From contig NZ_JAUOPC010000004.1 in NCBI RefSeq assembly GCF_030546805.1, positions 248,001 through 312,000 of the forward strand: a DNA stretch of 64,000 bases. Reading direction: 5' to 3'. Below the pieces are notes generated by a model. That model was not told where the DNA came from and did no database searches. It saw only the letters and a program-made list of their open reading frames with translations. This document shows, piece after piece, positions 58,313 to 64,000 of this stretch. The stretch comes from Cyclobacterium sp. 1_MG-2023 (lineage in GTDB: Bacteria > Bacteroidota > Bacteroidia > Cytophagales > Cyclobacteriaceae). How positions within the stretch are numbered: the stretch's first letter is position 1; each line of letters starts with the position of its first letter. The position numbers and the translations under genes were made by a program.

Positions 58313-58490
58313 CGTTTGTAAACGTTTAACAACAAACCGGTATTTTGGGCAAAAAACCCCATAAAAACCCATTTTAAAAGCTGTAAAGGGTTTTTCTATT
58401 CATAAGTTTTTAGGTAGTTTCGTGGGTTAAATAGTAGCTGTATAGGTAAATTCTGCTTAAATATGGTTATATACAATTGCTACCACACAT
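58313..58490. repeat. Cassette leader R1 upstream of the lipoprotein gene
   Basis: This region is alignable with R2 at 60421-60611. Shared blocks are CTTTGTAAAnGTTTA, TAAAGGGTTT, TTTAGGTAGTTT-like and a TATACAA stretch near the right end. R1 ends in TTGCTACCACA (58477-58487), about 80 bases before the lipoprotein start. It may hold a promoter. I interpret it as a mobile cassette boundary, which is inference from the repetition. Confidence 0.55.
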
Positions 58491-58565
58491 AATATATATA
58501 CAGTATAGTTATTGAATGAAATCATACAAACACAATTCTGAAAAAATAGAATTAAATAAAAACAA

Positions 58566-59081
58566 ATGAATAAATTAAAGTTAATTATAGGTTTTTCAAT
58601 AGCAATATTGTTTAGCTCTTGTTCTGAAGACACTGAACCTATAATCCAAACTGTAAATGGATTTAAGTATAAGGATACATTTTTTTCTGTAGATAAAGCT
58701 TTTATAAAAGACTTTAATATTATAGATAATGAACCATCTAAAATTGCTATAGTTTTGTCAAATGTAGACCCATCCAGAACGACTCCAAAATGGGGAGGTG
58801 TGAATTATTTTTATTTTGCATTTGAAGCAAGTAATGTAATAGAAGGAACTATAACACCGGTTCCCGAGTACTCGATACGTGAAAATGCAGATTTTGATAA
58901 TTTTTCAATTCTTGCAGGAAATACAATTCTAAGACATAATGACCCAAGAGTTAGTAATATAGCTGTTTCTAGTTTAATAAATATTAACTCTATATCGATA
59001 GATGAAATAGATCTAGATTTTGAATTTACACGACCAGATGGAGAAATAATAACAGGAAGCTACAAAGGTACATTTGAATAA
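58566..59081 (+). CDS. Small lipoprotein of unknown function, in a cassette-like setting
   Basis: The 171-residue product has a signal ending in a lipobox (LFSSCSEDTE, Cys19). The mature part is beta-rich with many Asn, Ile and Ser residues, such as GVNYFYFAFEASNVIEGTI and SISIDEIDLDFEFTRPDGEI. I recognise no family. Its base composition is more AT-rich than the PUL genes, suggesting transfer. It is framed by repeats: R1 with TTGCTACCACA on the left, and TGTGGTAATAA on the right at 59118-59128, an imperfect inverted copy. No operon partner is present. Confidence 0.7.
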   Translation: MNKLKLIIGFSIAILFSSCSEDTEPIIQTVNGFKYKDTFFSVDKAFIKDFNIIDNEPSKIAIVLSNVDPSRTTPKWGGVNYFYFAFEASNVIEGTITPVPEYSIRENADFDNFSILAGNTILRHNDPRVSNIAVSSLININSISIDEIDLDFEFTRPDGEIITGSYKGTFE

Positions 59082-59117
59082 ATGAAGAAATTTTGATTTG
59101 TAAATACAATATAAATT

Positions 59118-59128
59118 TGTGGTAATAA
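59118..59128. repeat. Right inverted-repeat partner of the lipoprotein cassette
   Basis: TGTGGTAATAA matches the reverse complement of TTGCTACCACA (58477-58487) at 9 of 11 positions. The short length leaves chance agreement possible, but the parallel case around the OLD-like gene is exact. Confidence 0.35.
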
Positions 59129-59182
59129 CTAAGCCTTCTGAAAACTGGAACCCTTCGACTCCGCTCAGGGACCAGTACCACC
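59129..59182. repeat. Inverse-oriented copy of the palindromic repeat
   Basis: AACCCTTCGACTCCGCTCAG at 59149-59168 resembles the reverse complement of the repeat family (CTGAGC-GTCGAAG core) seen in the other copies. It directly precedes composite unit 2. Confidence 0.6.
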
Positions 59183-59379
59183 CCGGAGGCTGAGCTTGTC
59201 GAAGCCGTAGGAATCGAAAAACGTTAGAAACCTATCGGCTATTTCAATCCGGATTGTATTCAGGATTTATTTAAGAAAGTTGAAAACTTTCAGCATTGTA
59301 GGTCCAAGTTACACTTCGCTAAACTTAGACCAGTGGTAACCAGTGGTACCGGAGGCTGAGCCTGTCGAAGCCAGTGGAG
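59183..59379. repeat. Composite repeat unit 2
   Basis: This unit has the same order as unit 1: CCGGAGGCTGAGCTTGTCGA, then GAATCGAA and CCGGATTG blocks, the GAAAGTT/AACTTTC hairpin, a second hairpin with one substitution (AAACTTAGACC in place of AAACTTGGACC), and a terminal ACCGGAGGCTGAGCCTGTCG. It is slightly longer than unit 1. The similarity across nearly 200 bases shows duplication of one element. Confidence 0.8.
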
Positions 59380-59420
59380 TCGAGTATCTTATTTCAAATC
59401 GAATTGATTTCTGATTATCA

Positions 59421-59621
59421 ATAGCCCCCAGCTTCAGCTGGGGGATTAGAATGTAATATTATATTTCGGGGCTTTAGCCCAATCTTCACCTTTCAAGAAT
59501 AAAAAGATTAATTAGGCTTTAAACCTAGGTTGATGGCTTATTTTTCCAGCAGCCATCTCTCCTCCAAATTTTGGCTAAAGCCGGGTGAATTGTTATGGCT
59601 TTTATAAATGGGCTAAAGCCC
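59421..59621. repeat. Cluster of GGGCTAAAGCCC-type palindromes
   Basis: CCCCCAGCT/AGCTGGGGG (59425-59444) is a 9-bp stem. GGGCTTTAGCCC (59469-59480), TTGGCTAAAGCCGG (59571-59584) and GGGCTAAAGCCC (59610-59621) are related short dyads. Such palindromes are widespread dispersed elements in Bacteroidota intergenic DNA. Their role is unknown. Confidence 0.65.
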
Positions 59622-59671
59622 ATTCCTATTGAGCAGATTTCGTTAATCTATTTGATGGTGATATTGAATGA

Positions 59672-59771
59672 ATACGAAAACTTTCAGCATGATAGATCCA
59701 AGTTACACTACGTTAAACTTGGACCAGTGGTAACCAGTGGTACCGGAGGCTGCGCCAGTCGAAGCCGTAGG
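59672..59771. repeat. Composite repeat unit 3, truncated
   Basis: It contains the ACTTTCAGCAT and CCAAGTTACACTACGTTAAA blocks of units 1 and 2 but lacks the left palindrome and half of the first hairpin. It ends in a diverged palindrome, ACCGGAGGCTGCGCCAGTCG (59742-59761). It appears to be a decayed copy. Confidence 0.7.
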
Positions 59772-59790
59772 GGCCAAAGAGGGATACTTC

Positions 59791-60211
59791 GGAAGTGGGG
59801 TAGGGTACTTCAGAACCTACCCATTGGAGTTTATAACCTCAATTACCCACCTTAAAACAGGGGTGGGGTACCTAAAACTGACAAGCTTGGACCTTACAAC
59901 TCGAATTTCCCGGTTCAGAACTGATATTTTTCACCTTAAACCTGAAAAATTCGACCAAAAACTGACAAGAAACGAGGTGAAAATCGGAAAATAGGACAAA
60001 ATTTCAGGAAAAGTCTTTGGATAAGGTCAAAATTACTAGGTTCAGAAGTGGGGAGGGGTACTTCAGAACCTACCCATTGCAGTTATTTACTTCAAAATTC
60101 CAGTTATGAAGTGGGTAATTGAACCTTTTAGCCGGAAATTTCCGCCTTTTTGGCAGCATTTTTTAAGTATTAACCAAAGCATTTGACCAAAAACTGACAA
60201 GAGAGAAGGTT
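59791..60211. repeat. Tandem duplication with a period of about 230-250 bp
   Basis: Copy A starts GAAGTGGGGTAGGGTACTTC (59792) and copy B GAAGTGGGGAGGGGTACTTC (60045), both continuing AGAACCTACCCATTG. Later GACCAAAAACTGACAAGA recurs at 59953 and 60185. The offset falls from 253 to 232 bases, so about 20 bases were lost or gained. The frames at 59595-59994 are built from these repeats and are not genes. Confidence 0.7.
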
Positions 60212-60420
60212 TAAAGTAAAGCATTACAGTAAAATGATGGTTTGCATTGGGTTTTTTAATTTAACTCGGATCATTTAACAGAATTTCCTAAGCTCCCTTA
60301 TATAGGGTTGAAATTACTAGAGAATCAGCAGTTAGGAGATTACATGAGCCAATTGACTATTTGGGAGTAAATCTTACAAATATGAAAACAAATAGATTTC
60401 CGGCTTTATCCGTATACAAG

Positions 60421-60611
60421 CCTTTGTAAATGTTTACCAAACGCTTAGAGCAAAATATGCATTAAACCTATCATTTTTCCAAAAAAAAATCCCTGTTTAA
60501 AGGTCATAAAGGGTTTCTTATTTAGAAGTATTTAGTTAGTTTAGGGGGTATAATAGATATATACGCAACTCCCAAGCAAAACATAGCTTTATACAAATGT
60601 TGGCAGCAATT
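60421..60611. repeat. Cassette leader R2 upstream of the OLD-like ATPase gene
   Basis: This is the second copy of the leader described at 58313-58490, diverged but collinear. It contains TATAAT at about 60550 and ends with TGTTGGCAGCA (60598-60608), 22 bases before the ATPase start. TGTTGGCAGCA returns as an exact inverted copy after the gene. The leader probably supplies the promoter. Confidence 0.55.
60598..60608. repeat. Left inverted repeat of the OLD-like gene cassette
   Basis: TGTTGGCAGCA is the exact reverse complement of TGCTGCCAACA at 62511-62521. The pair flanks the ATPase gene with only 21 and 6 bases of spacing to its start and stop. Confidence 0.6.
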
Positions 60612-60629
60612 TTCACAACATAACACAAT

Positions 60630-62504
60630 ATGACATTTCCCATTGACATCAAAATAAATCTAGGTCAAACTGGAATATCTGGAATTCAAAATCCGACAAT
60701 TAAAATTTACGGAGGTTTAACAACATTTCTTGGACCAAATGGTGCTGGAAAAACACAACTTCTACGAGGACTAAAACATTCGCTTAATACTCATCTAAAT
60801 GGTAAAAAAATAAGATATCTTTCCGCTGGAAGACTTGGACCTATGGAAAATTACAGGTCTGACTTTGACGGACAGCGTGGACAACCAAGTTTTGACTCTG
60901 CAAGTTTTGGCGACAAATCTTCAACCAAAAGAAGACATCAAACGGAAACCATTCTTGGCGATTTCGCAACTCTCTCTGAACGACCTGATGTTTTAATTAA
61001 AGTACAAGAAAGACTTCGTAAACTTTTCAAAAGAGACATTGTAGTGGATTGGGATGGAGGAAAATTAAAGATATTTTTTTCAAGGGTTGATCAGACAACA
61101 ACTAAAAATTACTCATCAGCTAGAGAAGCAAGTGGTTTATTACATTTAGCGGCAATTTTAGCTTCATTGTATGATGACGAAGTTGGATGTTTATTAATTG
61201 ATGAACCAGAGGTGTCGTTGCATCCACAGCTCCAATCATTTCTCTTAAACGAAATTAAAAAAGTTGTAGGTAGCAACACCGAAAAGGGTAAAAAATTAAT
61301 ATTCATATCAACTCACTCGACTGAATTTATTGAAGTTAATTCGGTAACTGATTTGGCATCAATTATTTTTTGCAATGACATCCAAGAAAGCCCAATTCAA
61401 ATCGACCCTTTACTTGGTGACTTTCAAAGTAAGAAATTACAAGCATTACTTACTAGGCTTGGTCAAGAGCATAAACTAGCTCTTTTTTGCCATTCTCCAT
61501 TATTAGTTGAAGGGCCGAGTGATGAGATAATTTGCTCTGCATTAAGCAGAAAACTTTCCTTGAACTTGGAGGCAGCAGGCTCACAAATCCTTCCTGTAAC
61601 AGGAAAGGGACAATTTCCCGTAGTTATTAAACTTTTTCGTTTAATAGGCAAAGTGCCTGCTTTACTGGGAGATGCCGATGCAATAGCAGATAATTTAGAT
61701 ATTATTGGTGTTTTTACCAACCTGCCACAAGCCTCTGAAATAGCAGTAGAATTAGGTCATAGAGATGCCGCAAAATTTGCGAAAGATATTTATAACGACT
61801 TCTGTCAAATTGTATTAACTAATTGGGATGATATAAAAATACAAGCTGAACATCATTATTACTGGATTAATAGAGATAAGAAAAAAGATGAACTAATAGC
61901 CAAACGAAGAAGTGCATTTTGTTGGCTATTTAACACCATTGATGATGATATTAAAAAAGCGACAAATGGAGCAGAATGGATTACAATTAAAGTACGTTTG
62001 TCATCACTCTTGTCCTTTTTAGAAAAACTTGGTTGTTTCATTCTTAGAAAAGGAACTATTGAAGCTTATTATCAACATTCTGGAAATTTGACTGTTGACG
62101 AAAAACCAAATGCTGCATCTTATGAAGTTAACGGTCTTATTGAGGAGGCTGATGAGAAAGTAAAATCAGATTATGATGATATTATTCGTGCAATGAAATT
62201 CTGTTCGACCCTAAAAGAAATAAATGAAGCTGAGGCAATTAGAGATTTACTATTAGCGACGGTTTCTCCTGCACTTGCTAATATAAAGAAAGAAACGACA
62301 GATGCTGAATTAAAAATTTTTTCAAATAATCTTTTTGGTGCTAAATCAAGCTTATTTAAACTTAGTAAACATATTGACGGGGAAGATATTTATCTTGACG
62401 TTAATCTTTCAACAGATATTCTTGAAGTAAGTGGTTTCCCAATTAGAATAAAAAAAGGTGCAAATCCTATCGAAGTTGTAAACAATTCACTTAGACTAAA
62501 ATAA
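60630..62504 (+). CDS. OLD-family-like ATPase with TOPRIM-type nuclease segment, possible phage defence
   Basis: The 624-residue cytoplasmic protein starts with an ABC/SMC-type ATPase. Walker A is GPNGAGKT (residues 35-42), Walker B is CLLIDEPEVSLHPQ (about 190) and the switch His is in FISTHSTEF (about 227). Then LLVEGPSDE (about 292) and LLGDADAIADN (about 347) give the Glu and Asp-x-Asp metal ligands of a TOPRIM domain. This ATPase-TOPRIM order is that of OLD-family nucleases, including GajA of the Gabija defence system. No GajB-like UvrD helicase follows, so it is a stand-alone OLD-like protein or works with the next ATPase. The gene is AT-rich and lies inside a repeat-bounded cassette, which points to acquisition. 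Confidence 0.85.
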   Translation: MTFPIDIKINLGQTGISGIQNPTIKIYGGLTTFLGPNGAGKTQLLRGLKHSLNTHLNGKKIRYLSAGRLGPMENYRSDFDGQRGQPSFDSASFGDKSSTKRRHQTETILGDFATLSERPDVLIKVQERLRKLFKRDIVVDWDGGKLKIFFSRVDQTTTKNYSSAREASGLLHLAAILASLYDDEVGCLLIDEPEVSLHPQLQSFLLNEIKKVVGSNTEKGKKLIFISTHSTEFIEVNSVTDLASIIFCNDIQESPIQIDPLLGDFQSKKLQALLTRLGQEHKLALFCHSPLLVEGPSDEIICSALSRKLSLNLEAAGSQILPVTGKGQFPVVIKLFRLIGKVPALLGDADAIADNLDIIGVFTNLPQASEIAVELGHRDAAKFAKDIYNDFCQIVLTNWDDIKIQAEHHYYWINRDKKKDELIAKRRSAFCWLFNTIDDDIKKATNGAEWITIKVRLSSLLSFLEKLGCFILRKGTIEAYYQHSGNLTVDEKPNAASYEVNGLIEEADEKVKSDYDDIIRAMKFCSTLKEINEAEAIRDLLLATVSPALANIKKETTDAELKIFSNNLFGAKSSLFKLSKHIDGEDIYLDVNLSTDILEVSGFPIRIKKGANPIEVVNNSLRLK

Positions 62505-62510
62505 ATAAAC

Positions 62511-62521
62511 TGCTGCCAACA
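62511..62521. repeat. Right inverted repeat of the OLD-like gene cassette
   Basis: TGCTGCCAACA, exact reverse complement of 60598-60608. It also forms the left arm of the long hairpin that follows. Confidence 0.6.
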
Positions 62522-62644
62522 CGGGTTTGGCAAAAGTGGCGTTTCAGTGCTCCGCAAACACATTTGTGGTTAATCAAAGCTTGGTTCTTCGTATCAACAT
62601 TTGTGATGAAAATCGCCACCTTCGCCAAGTCCGAAACCGTTGCC
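62516..62644. repeat. Long imperfect hairpin between the two ATPase genes
   Basis: The outer arms CAAC and GGTTT (62517-62528) pair with AAACCGTTG (62634-62642). GGCAAAAGTGGCG (62529-62541) pairs with CGCCACCTTCGCC (62614-62626) with two non-Watson-Crick positions. The interior has CACATTTGTG-type short dyads. The shape recalls an integron attC site, but the GTTRRRY core is not seen (the ends are GTTGCCT and GTTGGCA). It may be a recombination site of another kind. Confidence 0.5.
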
Positions 62645-62675
62645 TACAATAAAAAAATAATTTAATCTAAACTAA

Positions 62676-64000
62676 ATGCTATTAAGATCAATTTCAGTGA
62701 ATCACCATAAAGTAATTGGATCAAAAAAAATAGACTTTTTTGGTAAAACCACTAATCTAACTGTGGATTTAACAAGGGAACACCATACAGATATAGTCTT
62801 GGAAATTGACGAGGAAACGAAAGAAAATCATTACACTTTTATCATTGGGCAGAACGGTGTTGGTAAAACGATATTATTCAGAACTATAGTAAACTTTATT
62901 AATGCAAATGATTCGTTTGAAGAACCAAAATTAAAGGCACTAATAAACTTTTACACAAACTCGAAAAAATACATTAAATATAACTCCAATTCTGGAGTAA
63001 ACGAATTAGTAAACTTAGGGATTGATAATTATTTTTCCAATCAAAAAAATCTGATAATTAAAAATTTTCTAGAGCATTATAATTCGTATCTAATTTTAAT
63101 TTCATCATCGTTTGAAAGAAGTATTGTTCATAAAAATCCTCGCTATAGAAGTTTCAACTATTTATCAGATATAAACACAACAAAAACACTTTTTGCAAAA
63201 TCATTAATGAAATTCAAGGATGATAAAAAATTGAATATACTTTCAGAACTGCTTGAAAGAGAAACTATAGAATGGAAAATGAGAGGTTATTTATCTGTAG
63301 AAGCCAGAGGTGGAATTGAAAATGATGATTTCTTTTTATTGAAAAATAAAAACAATGTTAATATTTTTAACTTTCTGAAGACTATAAGAAAAGTAAATAT
63401 TTCTGATGACGAGAAGCTCATTACAGAAAACTTGGATTCTCTAGAATTGAATGTTATTGATTCAATATACAACTCTAATGCATTCTTTAAGTTTTATTTT
63501 GATTCAAATCAATCGTTTAAAGATCTTTTCGAAAAAATTAACGCTAGTGTTGTGTTGAATAAAATTGAAGGATTTTTAAAAGAAAAAACAAACGACCCTG
63601 ATGTTGAAAAACACCTAAACATAAGAACTCCTACAAAAGAAAGAAAAAAATGGGAGTTTCTTTTTTCAAATATTAACGAATTATCAGAATTCGACTTGAA
63701 CACATTACTACTATTAGAAGATTTAAACCTTATTGATTTAAATATCTTCTGCAATGATGTTCAACTAGACTATATGAGTTCTGGAGAGCAAAGTATAATC
63801 AGATTATTTAGTTTTTTCTCTGATATTCCTGGAAAAGATAAATATGAAAATCTGTTAATTTTCTTTGACGAACCTGAAAACACCTTACACCCGAAGTGGC
63901 AACAAAATTTCCCTCTGTACTTTAGAAGGGTTATTGAAGAGATTTATGAAATTCGGAATTCGCATTTCTTTTTTGCAACACATTCACCTTTAATCCTTAT
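62676..64000 (+). CDS. AAA/SMC-like ATPase, 3' end missing
   Basis: The frame is open from an ATG at 62676 to the window end (441 complete codons), with no stop. Walker A is GQNGVGKT (residues 58-65). After a long variable helical middle come an ABC signature SSGEQS (about 367), Walker B LLIFFDEPENTLHPKW (about 395) and the switch His in FFATHSPLIL (about 434). This is the layout of RecF/SMC-like ATPases of defence systems such as Septu PtuA and retron- or PARIS-associated ATPases. The effector that would identify the system lies beyond the window. The gene is strongly AT-rich and lies 31 bases after the attC-like hairpin. Confidence 0.82.
   Translation, partial: MLLRSISVNHHKVIGSKKIDFFGKTTNLTVDLTREHHTDIVLEIDEETKENHYTFIIGQNGVGKTILFRTIVNFINANDSFEEPKLKALINFYTNSKKYIKYNSNSGVNELVNLGIDNYFSNQKNLIIKNFLEHYNSYLILISSSFERSIVHKNPRYRSFNYLSDINTTKTLFAKSLMKFKDDKKLNILSELLERETIEWKMRGYLSVEARGGIENDDFFLLKNKNNVNIFNFLKTIRKVNISDDEKLITENLDSLELNVIDSIYNSNAFFKFYFDSNQSFKDLFEKINASVVLNKIEGFLKEKTNDPDVEKHLNIRTPTKERKKWEFLFSNINELSEFDLNTLLLLEDLNLIDLNIFCNDVQLDYMSSGEQSIIRLFSFFSDIPGKDKYENLLIFFDEPENTLHPKWQQNFPLYFRRVIEEIYEIRNSHFFFATHSPLIL

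Noticed and set aside
58055-59771. Regularly recurring short palindromes that could suggest a CRISPR array
   Set aside because: Copies are irregularly spaced, vary in length and orientation, and lack unique spacers of constant size. No cas gene is present.
59595-59994. Two overlapping plus-strand open frames
   Set aside because: They are built from the repeat units (palindrome, tandem blocks) and have no domain, signal peptide or coding character.
62511-62650. A classical integron attC site
   Set aside because: The hairpin shape fits, but no GTTRRRY core is present and no integron integrase is seen in the window.
60630-64000. A complete Gabija system
   Set aside because: The first gene resembles GajA, but the following gene is an SMC/RecF-like ATPase, not a UvrD-type GajB helicase.

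Overview
The window looks like chromosomal DNA of a marine member of the Bacteroidota, order Cytophagales, most likely Cyclobacteriaceae (Cyclobacterium, Echinicola or Algoriphagus type). The grounds are the AT-rich, gene-dense layout, a SusC/SusD pair with a carbohydrate-degrading operon, Bacteroidota-type families (DUF2911, DUF4174, BNR_4, a Nudix-winged-helix regulator), weak Shine-Dalgarno sequences and a TAnnTTTG-type -7 element. The genus is inferred from gene content and was not checked by any search.

Positions 1-39700 are mostly core genome. In order they hold a truncated ceramidase-like secreted protein, a membrane pyrophosphatase, a cell-wall amidase, an HPt protein, the RNA-binding protein Tex, and a two-gene operon ending in a LexA-like XRE/S24 repressor. 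Next come a 2OG-Fe(II) oxygenase and MetRS. A sulfatase, a GH20 hexosaminidase and a class C beta-lactamase-fold hydrolase follow, then a CDF transporter, M3, M48 and M1 peptidases, DinB and thioredoxin, and a GH31 glucosidase. The stretch closes with an MMPL/RND transporter, an endonuclease/exonuclease/phosphatase protein, a DUF2911-penicillin acylase-membrane protein operon, a fused trehalose-6-phosphate synthase/phosphatase, and a Nudix-like regulator with a degenerate catalytic box.

Positions 39700-58000 form a polysaccharide utilisation locus (PUL). A 1.3-kb leader precedes susC and susD and a strong hairpin follows susD. Six exported enzymes come next: a heparinase II/III-type lyase, a PL8-like lyase, a BNR_4 beta-propeller lipoprotein, an alpha/alpha-toroid protein, and two more heparinase II/III-type proteins. 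Several are separated by only a few bases or overlap by 4 bp. SusC/SusD would bind and import oligosaccharides released from a uronic-acid-rich polymer by the lyases. No sulfatase and no GH88/GH105 unsaturated-uronyl hydrolase lies inside the locus, so processing must be completed elsewhere. The substrate cannot be fixed from sequence alone.

Positions 58000-64000 are an accessory region of different character. It holds composite palindromic repeats, a tandem duplication of about 240 bp, a lone lipoprotein, an OLD-type ATPase with a TOPRIM-like segment, and the start of a second AAA/SMC-like ATPase cut by the window end. Two related leaders of about 180-190 bp precede the lipoprotein and the OLD-like gene. 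Both genes are flanked by short inverted repeats, and a long imperfect hairpin separates the two ATPase genes. This looks like an array of mobile gene cassettes, probably carrying anti-phage functions, and it is the most novel-looking part of the window.
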